This document shows, piece after piece, positions 33,509-42,438 of a stretch of 43,427 nt of DNA (position 1 is the first letter of the stretch; every line of letters starts with the position of its first letter). A program made the position numbers and the translations under genes. The notes under the pieces are model-generated. The model saw only the letters and a program-made list of their open reading frames with translations, was not told the origin of the DNA and made no database searches. Source of the DNA: Acidobacteriota bacterium (GTDB lineage: Bacteria; Acidobacteriota; Blastocatellia; Pyrinomonadales; Pyrinomonadaceae); contig QHXI01000068.1 in the NCBI GenBank assembly GCA_003222895.1, forward strand, positions 1-43,427, read 5' to 3'.

Positions 33509-34648
33509 GTGTTTCTGAGATCAATCGAGGTAGATAACTTCCGCAATCTAACAGGTAAAGTTGATTGGGCCAGCGGTCTTAACATCCTGTACGGCAACAA
33601 CGGACAAGGCAAGACAAACTGGCTGGAAGCTATCCAAATCCTCGCCCACGCAAAATCGTTTCGAACCCATCATCTTTATGAAACGATCACATTTGGCGAA
33701 ACGGCTACTTTGATCCGCGGGACCGCGCACCGCGGCGATTCGATCGATCGCGATTTGCAGGTCGGCATTCAGCGAAACACGAAACAGACGTTCATTAACG
33801 GCAAGCGCGAACCGCTGGCGCGCTACCTCGCCCAGTTGCACGCGGTCTGGTTCACTGCTGACGAACTGGAAGTAGTCCGCGGCGGTCCGGATGCGCGACG
33901 CAGTTTCCTCGATCGCGGGGTAGTTTCGCTTCACCCGTCGTACATTCAAACTCTCAACGACTACAACAGAGTCATCAAGCAAAAAAAGCGTTTGCTGACG
34001 CAGGCTGGGGACGGAACTTTGAGCTGCGATGCTCTCGCGGATCTTGTTGAGCCTTGGAATCAACAAATGATTTTGTTGAGCGCGCAAATCCATCGCGCTC
34101 GCGTCGAATACGTGCAGCTCTTGCAAGAAGCTTTGGAGCATAGTTTGTTTGGAGACGCGCTCTCAATTCGCTACGTTTCATCGCTGGAATCGAAGGGCGA
34201 TCTCAGCAATTACGAGAACTTGATCGCCGACCGTCTACGGCTTCGATTGCAAGCCGAAATATTCGCTGGGGCTTGTCTTATCGGGCCTCATCGCGACGAC
34301 TTGGAGATACTTTTTCGAGACCGGAATTTGCGTAGTTTTGGCAGCTCAGGACAGCAGCGTAGCGCATTGATAACACTTGATTTAGCAGCGATTTCAGTGT
34401 ATCATTCCAAACATCAAGATTACCCGATTTTCCTCATTGATGACGTGGACGCTGAACTCGACGGAAGCCGCATTGAACGCCTGCTGGAATACCTCGACGG
34501 ACGCACTCAAACGTTCGTTACCACTTCAAAGAGAAGTCATTTCGAGCGGTTCCTTCAGAGAGCGGATTTCTACGAGGTTTGCGCGGGGACAGCGATCGCC
34601 GAACCCGACTTCAGTACGGCAAAGATGAGGGCGGGAAATCTTGTCTAA
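33509..34648 (+). CDS. recF: DNA replication and repair protein RecF
   Basis: The 379-residue protein is an SMC-like ATPase: MFLRSIEVDNFRNL, Walker A YGNNGQGKTN, signature SSGQQRSALI and Walker B FLIDDVDAELD. RecF loads RecA at single-strand gaps with RecO and RecR. The start is GTG 33509, 49 bases after the dnaN terminator. There is no Shine-Dalgarno sequence, and a TAAAAT (33497-33502) lies 6 bases before the start, so the transcript is probably leaderless. gyrB follows after 33 bases. Confidence 0.96.
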   Translation: MFLRSIEVDNFRNLTGKVDWASGLNILYGNNGQGKTNWLEAIQILAHAKSFRTHHLYETITFGETATLIRGTAHRGDSIDRDLQVGIQRNTKQTFINGKREPLARYLAQLHAVWFTADELEVVRGGPDARRSFLDRGVVSLHPSYIQTLNDYNRVIKQKKRLLTQAGDGTLSCDALADLVEPWNQQMILLSAQIHRARVEYVQLLQEALEHSLFGDALSIRYVSSLESKGDLSNYENLIADRLRLRLQAEIFAGACLIGPHRDDLEILFRDRNLRSFGSSGQQRSALITLDLAAISVYHSKHQDYPIFLIDDVDAELDGSRIERLLEYLDGRTQTFVTTSKRSHFERFLQRADFYEVCAGTAIAEPDFSTAKMRAGNLV

Positions 34649-34681
34649 CGAAACCGATTTTAAGAACGAAGGTGAAAGTAG

Positions 34682-37123
<2,442 letters not shown>

Positions 37124-37126
37124 TTA

Positions 37127-37146
37127 GCGCAAGTTGGTAGCTTGCG
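37127..37146. repeat. palindromic repeat GCGCAAGTT family, intergenic copy
   Basis: GCGCAAGTTGGTAGCTTGCG is a near-perfect 20-base palindrome starting 4 bases after the gyrB stop. Related sequence recurs at 41243-41262 and 41294-41314 inside a coding gene. As an RNA hairpin it could also protect or end the gyrB transcript. Confidence 0.65.
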
Positions 37147-37168
37147 TACTGCGGGAAAAGATCCAGCC

Positions 37169-37244
37169 ACAGATTCTCACGGATTTACACAGATAGGATC
37201 TAAGTAATTCATCATCCTATCTGTGCCGATCGGTGTGAATCTGT
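37169..37244. repeat. large imperfect inverted repeat, ACAGATT family
   Basis: Arms of 31 bases at 37169-37199 and 37214-37244 pair imperfectly around a short loop; both arms carry variants of ACAGATT and ATCTGTG. The same CCACAGATTnACnCAGATT sequence recurs at 40301-40433 and 42153-42175. It lies between gyrB and the STAS gene, where the two transcripts converge, so it could act as a bidirectional 3'-end structure. Confidence 0.75.
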
Positions 37245-37266
37245 AACTAGTTTTTTCGGCGAATAG

Positions 37267-37638
37267 TTAGGCGCACCGCGCGAACGGCATTACGCGCGCA
37301 GGCTTCGGACGCGACAAAGTTGGGATTGCTTCAACTCCCGTGGTAACTTCAAAGACGGAATCCAGTCGCGTAATTTCAAAAACGCGACGGACCAATCCGC
37401 TGGCATTCATCACCCGCAAGCGCACGCCTCTCGCTTGAAATTCATTTCGCACTTGCAGCAGCAAACCGAGACCGCTGGCATCGATGGTGCTTACGCCCGC
37501 CACATCGAGTACGATTGCACCGGCCGTGGATTGCGCGCGAACCGCTTCGCGCAGGGTCGCCGTTTCACCGTTAACGATGCGTCCCTGCAGGCTTAGCACG
37601 GCAATGTTTCCCAAATTCCTTGTCTGTATTTTCAGCAT
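37267..37638 (-). CDS. STAS-domain anti-sigma factor antagonist
   Basis: The 123-residue protein is a stand-alone STAS domain of the SpoIIAA/RsbV type: IAVLSLQGRIVNGET, AIVLDVAGVSTIDASGLGLLLQVRNEF and VRLRVMNASGLVRRVFEITRLDSVFEV. The phosphorylatable serine would be in the TIDASGLG loop. Such antagonists free a sigma factor by binding an anti-sigma kinase; neither partner is in the window. GGGGAG lies 7 bases before ATG 37638. The C-terminal 15 residues (LSRPKPARVMPFARCA) are an unusual basic tail. Confidence 0.92.
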   Translation of the reverse strand: MLKIQTRNLGNIAVLSLQGRIVNGETATLREAVRAQSTAGAIVLDVAGVSTIDASGLGLLLQVRNEFQARGVRLRVMNASGLVRRVFEITRLDSVFEVTTGVEAIPTLSRPKPARVMPFARCA

Positions 37639-38120
37639 GACCGATCTCCCCTGTTTAGATTACGGCGGCTCCTGCTGGTTAGTTCGCGTCTTTTGATCAA
37701 TTAGTCGAAGCTTCCGCTCGTTCTGTATGACGGTCGGGTTTCTTCTCGCGCTCTTAGAATAATTTAGGGGAAGGCTAATCGAACCCGCCCTCCCCATCGC
37801 ATGAAAGAGCACCTCATCGTTGTCAACTAGTAAGTGCGCTCAGAAGCAAATTGGTTTCAATTATTTTCGAGCCTCACGAAAGACTTCAAAAGTTCGGCGA
37901 CTCTTACGATTCAAAGTATCCGCCGGCTGCGTAGTTCATAGCTGTTAAGTAGACGAGTCTGATCGTGACGGTGTTAACAAAAAGAAAGGCGAGTAGGCTG
38001 CTCGCCCTCTCGAATCGTGTTTATATAAGTGCCGGCCTTACGTGGAACTAAAAGTTCGCAGAAATTTCATTTGGGCCGAATCGATGATATAAGCATCTCC
38101 ACCAAACTCTGGGAGAGAGC
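37639..38120. other. 482-bp intergenic region upstream of the STAS and ricin-lectin genes
   Basis: The region separates two divergent genes and holds no credible ORF. A hairpin with a minus-strand T-run occupies 37976-38006 (listed separately). A TATAAG at 38088-38093, with a weak TTTCAT 17 bases upstream, is a candidate promoter for the gene at 38121. Its size and the isolated terminator leave room for a small RNA. Confidence 0.4.
37976..38006 (-). terminator. isolated minus-strand intrinsic terminator
   Basis: On the minus strand GGCGAG (38006-38001) pairs with CTCGCC (37993-37988) around a 7-base loop and is followed by TTTCTTTTTGTT. No annotated minus-strand gene ends here: the next one upstream lies beyond the plus-strand lectin gene. 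Confidence 0.6.
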
Positions 38121-38843
38121 ATGAAGAGAAAAACGGCAACCTGGCTCGCGTTAGGCTTTCTGGTTCTGGTTTCTGCCGGCGGGCGTACGCACTCAAGCCC
38201 GCAGCAGAAGCCGGCCATCGGAAATGTTCCTGAAGGTATGTACACGATCGCCGGCGAATCGAGCCGTCGCTGCATTGAAGTCCCTAACAGTTCCTGCACT
38301 TCTGGAATCGGTCTGCAGATTTTCGAATGCGACGGATCGGAGGCGAGCAATAATCAGAAGTTCAAGGTCACGAGCGACGGCGCGGGTTATTACACGATTT
38401 CGCCGGCGCACAGTGATTTGTGTTTGGAAGTTTCGAACGACAAGATCTTCGACCGCCTACCGATAGTTCAAACCGAGTGCGTGCCTGGCAAGGAAAATCA
38501 GAAGTGGGCCATGTCACAGTTTGGCGTGAATCTTGAAATCCGTGACGTTTCGAGTAATCGCTGTCTGGACGTCATGCTCAAAGCGAAAAGCGATTCCACA
38601 CCGATCTACCTGCGGCCTTGCGGCAACGGCTCAAACCAGCGATGGAGGTTGCACAAGACAACCATCAATAACGATCAGGGCGTGATCTGCCGCGACTCGC
38701 TCGTTCATCCGGCGCGGAACTGTTCCGGCACGAACGATCAGCAGAAGGAAGTGCACTTGGGTAAGACGCTGACGAAAGCTCGATGCGAAGAAGCGTGCCG
38801 AGTCAACAAGATGGTTAGTTGCAAGTGGGACGGTGCGAAGTAG
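38121..38843 (+). CDS. exported ricin-type beta-trefoil lectin protein with partial PAN-like tail
   Basis: The 240-residue protein has a signal peptide (residues 1-26) and a ricin B-type beta-trefoil (about 38-178). Its three QxW-like repeats are NNQKFKV, ENQKWAM and SNQRWRL, each preceded by a Cys-containing strand (RRCIEV, LCLEV, NRCLDV). Such domains bind carbohydrate. The C-terminus has a second Cys-rich part (CRDSLVHPARNC...ARCEEACRVNKMVSCKWDG) that looks like the beginning of a PAN/apple module, cut short by the stop. GGGAG precedes ATG 38121. The partner is unknown. Confidence 0.8.
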   Translation: MKRKTATWLALGFLVLVSAGGRTHSSPQQKPAIGNVPEGMYTIAGESSRRCIEVPNSSCTSGIGLQIFECDGSEASNNQKFKVTSDGAGYYTISPAHSDLCLEVSNDKIFDRLPIVQTECVPGKENQKWAMSQFGVNLEIRDVSSNRCLDVMLKAKSDSTPIYLRPCGNGSNQRWRLHKTTINNDQGVICRDSLVHPARNCSGTNDQQKEVHLGKTLTKARCEEACRVNKMVSCKWDGAK

Positions 38844-38845
38844 GT

Positions 38846-40273
38846 CTACTCTGAATATCGATCAGCTCTAAAGCGAAAGAGCTTTACCTTCGTTCCCCGG
38901 GCGATACCGGCTTTGCGTGAAGCGATTTCAACTTGTTGGCTGGCACTCTTGATTGCTTCGAGGTTGGGAAGCAAGAGTCCGCGTTGAAAGCCGCTATCGT
39001 CTTCCACAATCACCCCATAGATTTCCGGATCGAGATCGTCAAACGTGCAGGGCTCGGGCGCGGAAAGCACATCGACAGAATATTTCAAGTTTGGCAATTC
39101 TTCTTTCTTCACCGGCGGAAAGCGCGGGTCGCCCGTGGCGGCGCTGATTGCGTTCGCTATGATTTCTTCGGCGAGCGTGTCTTTCACCGGATCGATTGTA
39201 CCGATGCAGCCACGCAAGTCGCCTTCGCTGGTTTTGATCGAGACGAAGCAACCGGCGCGCGCAGTCATCTCGACCGGAAAATCTTTTGGCGCCTCAACGA
39301 TCGTGCCCGTGTTGATGAAGGTTTCGATTGTCAGGCGTGCGAGAGCGGGTAGAGAGTCAGAACCGCCGGCGGTAGCGGGCGGACCGAAATCCTCGCCGCT
39401 AGCCGGATCGCTTGATTGCGCCGCTGTCGTTGCGCGTTCTGACGCGGGCCCGCACGCTACTGCCGGCGGTTCTGATAAGAGTTGGGCCACCAGATATCCG
39501 ACGCCGAACGGCGCCTCGTAGCTGATCACGTCGCACTTTGAACGCGCGTCGTCAATGACGCCGAAAGCGACAAGCATCGAGCGATAACCGCACTCTCCCG
39601 CGGTGCGGCGCAGTTCCTGATCGATATCGACGATGCGACTTACCTGACAAGTTCGAATCGCCTCGACGACTTCCTCGTCGAACAGATGTGCTTCGCTGTT
39701 GTAACCCCCGGGCGCACCAGGCTTGAGGCGATGACTCAGGTCGCCGCTCGCGACAAACGCAACGCTACGGCCCAGCTTTTCAATTGCCGCGCGCACGCAT
39801 TTCCCAAAGCGGAGATGATCTTCGCTCGACAAAAAGCTGTAGCCGAGAGCAACCACATTTCCATTCCATCCGTTGTGTTGCAGGAAATACAGCGGAACGG
39901 CGGTGCCATGATCGAGGTCAAATCCTCTGATTCGCGTCACGATCAATTCTTGTTCGGCGGCCTTACGCGTGATTTCATTCAGCAGCTCTTCATCGAGTTT
40001 GGCGTGCGCAGTCGCGGTAGGCGCGCGAAAGTTCGCGAAGTCACCATAGAGTTGCGGCCCGTCATACGCGACGAACGCGGACGCTTCAAGCGGTGCGTGT
40101 GGTGAAATCAAGACTACAGTTTCAGCCTGGCTCTCGATGATGCGCCGCGTCAGATCGGCCATTCCATCGATCGATTTACGCACCTCGGCAATTGCGCCGC
40201 GGCCGACTTCGGGGACCATGATCGGGGGATGCGGAGCGATGCCGGCAAAAACCAATGACGTGGTGCTGACCAT
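38846..40273 (-). CDS. fused MEMO-like (LigB) and AMMECR1 protein (AmmeMemoRadiSam B + A)
   Basis: Residues 1-265 are MEMO/LigB-like, with GIAPHPPIMVPEVG, VVLISPHAP and FVASGDLSHRLKPG, the class III extradiol dioxygenase fold. Residues 308-475 are AMMECR1-like, with GCFVSIKTSEGDLRGCIGTI and DPRFPPVKKEEL. These are two of the three members of the AmmeMemoRadiSam set; the radical SAM partner is not in the window. The function is unresolved. The linker (267-306, rich in Pro, Ala and Gly) is encoded by a palindromic repeat (39357-39475). The stop lies 2 bases from the convergent lectin gene. Confidence 0.9.
   Translation of the reverse strand: MVSTTSLVFAGIAPHPPIMVPEVGRGAIAEVRKSIDGMADLTRRIIESQAETVVLISPHAPLEASAFVAYDGPQLYGDFANFRAPTATAHAKLDEELLNEITRKAAEQELIVTRIRGFDLDHGTAVPLYFLQHNGWNGNVVALGYSFLSSEDHLRFGKCVRAAIEKLGRSVAFVASGDLSHRLKPGAPGGYNSEAHLFDEEVVEAIRTCQVSRIVDIDQELRRTAGECGYRSMLVAFGVIDDARSKCDVISYEAPFGVGYLVAQLLSEPPAVACGPASERATTAAQSSDPASGEDFGPPATAGGSDSLPALARLTIETFINTGTIVEAPKDFPVEMTARAGCFVSIKTSEGDLRGCIGTIDPVKDTLAEEIIANAISAATGDPRFPPVKKEELPNLKYSVDVLSAPEPCTFDDLDPEIYGVIVEDDSGFQRGLLLPNLEAIKSASQQVEIASRKAGIARGTKVKLFRFRADRYSE
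39357..39475. repeat. palindromic repeat (TCAGAACCGC family) inside the MEMO-AMMECR1 gene
   Basis: 25-base arms at 39357-39381 and 39451-39475 match in 23 positions as an inverted repeat; both begin TCAGAACCGCCGGC when read inward. On the coding strand they give SEPPAVAC and PPATAGGSD, in frame, so the element forms the inter-domain linker. A related element lies at 42181-42308 outside any gene. Confidence 0.8.
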
Positions 40274-40300
40274 AAGAGCAACTGTGGAGGATAAGAATTA

Positions 40301-40433
40301 GCCACAGATTAACGCAGATTGACACAGATCAGAAAGAAAGAAAGTCATCCGTGGATTTACACAGATCGACACGGTAGAGCAAACGTAGCCCGGTAGGTTT
40401 TATTATCTGTGCAAATCTGTGTTTATCTGTGGC
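40301..40433. repeat. inverted repeat, ACAGATT family
   Basis: 29-base arms at 40301-40329 and 40405-40433 pair with about five mismatches (outer ends GCCACAGAT and ATCTGTGGC). The middle contains a further TTTACACAGATCGACAC unit. It occupies the divergent gap between the MEMO-AMMECR1 gene and the flavoprotein gene, and so would be close to both promoters. Confidence 0.8.
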
Positions 40434-40486
40434 GGACTTTTCGTTTCTTGCGAGCGACTACGCACGCCTACTATCATGCAGCTCAG

Positions 40487-41743
40487 ATGGATCGATTCGA
40501 TGTCTTGATTGTCGGCGCCGGGCCAGCCGGATCGTTCGCTGCCGAACGGCTTGCGCGCGCTGGTGTGCGCGTGGCTTTGTTCGACGGACGGCCGCCCGGC
40601 GAGCCAAAGGCATGTGGCGGCGGGGTGACGTCGAAGGCTCTGAAGGCCTGGCCACATTTGCTCGAGGCCGTCGGCAGAACGATCGATGAACTCGACATGT
40701 ATTCGCCCTCAGGTAAGCATCTGCATTTGAAACTCGACGAGCCATTCGCGGTTTACTCGCGGATCGCGTTCGATACTTTCTTAAGAGAGCGAGCGCGTGC
40801 TGCCGGCGCGGAAGTGTTCACGGAAAAAGTTTCGGGCCGCGGTTTCAGCCGAATATTAGACAAGTCAGATGCGCCTCGTCCGGTCGCTATAGCTCCCGCT
40901 ACTGACAATAACGATGGATGGATCGTGCGCACCCAAAGTGGAGCAGAGTTCTCGACAAAATATTTGGTAGGCGCCGATGGCGCGAACAGCGCAATTGCGA
41001 AGAAGCTCGCCGGAAACTTGCCGCCGGCGGAGATGGAAGTTGCGTTCGGTTATCGCGCGCCGCTGCCCGATTCGGGCGATGCGGCAACCGTCGTCGCGTT
41101 CTTGCCGAATTGGGTTGGCTACGCGTGGGCATTCCCGCGCGTCGATCATGTTTCGTTTGGAATTGCTACAACGCAGGACGCTTTCGAGCATGAATCGCTC
41201 GATGCTTTGCTGTGGGATTTCATGGTCGCGTATTACGAAGTAGCGCAAGGTGGTAACTTGCGAAGTATGAGGCTGTGGAAGAAAAGCGACGAAGCGCAAG
41301 TTAACAACTTGCGCCACACCGCGGAACGCTACGCCGCGCGCATTCCGGGCTTAGCGCCGCGAACGTGGGACACGCGCAAAGCTTGCGGTGAAGGATGGGC
41401 TTTGCTGGGTGACGCAGCGGGCTTTGCCGATCCGGTAACTGGCGAAGGAATCTATTACGCAATTCGATCCGCGGAACTCTTTGCCGATACGTATCTCAAG
41501 GGCGCGCCCCAAGAGTACGAAAAGCTCTGGCGCAAAGACTTCGGCGGCGAACTTAAGCGCGCTTCCGAGATGCGCCAACGCTTCTACGGCAACTTCTGGG
41601 GCGCGCCGTTCACCGATCGCATGATTGAATTTGCGCGCGGCCATCGCGGCATTCGCAAAGTGCTGGGCGAACTGGTTGCCGGAGATCAGGGTTATGTAGA
41701 TTTGAAGAAGAAACTCGCCAGAAGCGCGCTCAAACCACGCTAA
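40487..41743 (+). CDS. geranylgeranyl reductase family FAD-dependent oxidoreductase
   Basis: The 418-residue protein starts at ATG 40487. It has the FAD-binding DVLIVGAGPAGSFAAERLARAG, the family's CGGGVTSKAL (residues 43-52), the second FAD motif YLVGADGANSAIAKKL and the GD motif WALLGDAAGFADPVTGEGIYYAI. It reduces isoprenoid double bonds in archaeal and bacterial lipids or chlorophyll; the bacterial substrate here is unknown. Two palindromic units within the gene (41243-41262, 41294-41314) encode AQGGNLR and AQVNNLR. A TACTAT hexamer about 13 bases upstream and no ribosome site suggest a short leader. Confidence 0.9.
   Translation: MDRFDVLIVGAGPAGSFAAERLARAGVRVALFDGRPPGEPKACGGGVTSKALKAWPHLLEAVGRTIDELDMYSPSGKHLHLKLDEPFAVYSRIAFDTFLRERARAAGAEVFTEKVSGRGFSRILDKSDAPRPVAIAPATDNNDGWIVRTQSGAEFSTKYLVGADGANSAIAKKLAGNLPPAEMEVAFGYRAPLPDSGDAATVVAFLPNWVGYAWAFPRVDHVSFGIATTQDAFEHESLDALLWDFMVAYYEVAQGGNLRSMRLWKKSDEAQVNNLRHTAERYAARIPGLAPRTWDTRKACGEGWALLGDAAGFADPVTGEGIYYAIRSAELFADTYLKGAPQEYEKLWRKDFGGELKRASEMRQRFYGNFWGAPFTDRMIEFARGHRGIRKVLGELVAGDQGYVDLKKKLARSALKPR
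41243..41314. repeat. two GCGCAAGTT-family palindromes inside a coding sequence
   Basis: GCGCAAGGTGGTAACTTGCG (41243-41262) and the 21-base palindrome with ends GCGCAAGTT/AACTTGCGC (41294-41314) lie 31 bases apart. Both are in the same phase and translate to AQxxNLR. The family's intergenic copy is at 37127-37146. Confidence 0.7.
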
Positions 41744-41955
41744 GATCGTAAGGCAGAAAATTCGCGGCGAATCCTGAGCGCTAGATATTCAATTAGCGCA
41801 ACAACGCTCTTACGCAGAGCTGGATGTTTGTGCTACTTTCCTAGTCAATTCATCGTCGACGTGCCTTGTCCACGGAAGCATGGCGGGCAACATCCCCTGA
41901 ACGCAAGCGTGATTTGACACTATCCCTTTGCTCATGTTTTCCAGGCAGTTCTGAC

Positions 41956-42151
41956 ATGAGAACGACGCTGCTGATCGTCTTGCTTTTGTTTCCACCGCTC
42001 GTGCTCGGTGAACGACTTCCGCTCAAGCAATACACGGTTGCCGATAGCGCCGACCACGATCAATTTTCATCTCCAGAACATCTATCAAAAGCTTCAAGTA
42101 CATTCGAAGACCGAAGCGGTGGCCAAGGCTCTGCGCAACCGGCTGATCTAA
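41956..42151 (+). pseudogene. deletion-fused remnant of a two-component sensor and its NarL/LuxR-type response regulator
   Basis: ATG 41956 begins an export signal and MRTTLLIVLLLFPPLVL, then ERLPLKQYTVAD, the usual N-terminus of acidobacterial propeller-type sensor kinases (which continue GL...). At about 42046 the similarity stops. From about 42050 another frame reads TTINFHLQNIYQKLQVHS and TEAVAKALRNRLI to a TAA at 42149-42151, the typical C-terminus of a NarL/LuxR-type DNA-binding domain. The two ends of a sensor-regulator operon have thus been joined with loss of nearly everything between. No function is expected. Confidence 0.75.
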
Positions 42152-42152
42152 G

Positions 42153-42343
42153 AACGATCCACAGATTACGCAGATTAGTGGTGTCAGAACCGCGAGCGGT
42201 AGCGACCGGATCGATCATGTTCTGGGGATTAAGGCTCGATACCATTCGTTTATCGGTTCAACTGCAAGTTCTTCCTGATCCGGTCGCTACCGCTCGCGGT
42301 TCTGACACGCTCTGCGTAGTCTGCGGATTGATCCTGTGAATCT
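42153..42343. repeat. composite palindromic element (TCAGAACCGC core, ACAGATT flanks)
   Basis: The core is a perfect 32-base inverted repeat: 42181-42212, beginning GTGTCAGAACCGCGAGCGGT, and 42277-42308. Its 64-base centre shows no recognised feature. Outer flanks (CACAGATTACGCAGATT at 42159-42175 and its imperfect counterpart near 42310-42335) pair as well, so the whole 190 bases could form one long hairpin. It looks like a miniature non-autonomous element; no target-site duplication is evident. Confidence 0.8.
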
Positions 42344-42438
42344 TCACGGTGACACGTCGCGCGCGCGCATTTACTATTCGCGCACCCTTCCTCCAAGAGA
42401 ATCAATGAAGCTACGAGAAACAGATTTGGAGGAACGTC

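Larger units (their letters stand above)
41744..42438. other. 695-bp region of gene remnants and repeats
   Basis: No intact gene is seen. From left to right: about 170 bases without assignable features; a TTGACA at 41914-41919 that is a perfect -35 hexamer without a convincing -10; a chimeric two-component remnant (41956-42151); and a composite palindrome (42153-42343) that ends about 95 bases before the pilin gene. A 157-codon frame spans much of this, but its second half only reads through the palindrome. Confidence 0.6.

Noticed and set aside
41866-42339. A 157-codon plus-strand frame
   Set aside because: Its start has no support, and its last 60 codons only read through the palindromic element; the meaningful parts are listed as a chimeric remnant.
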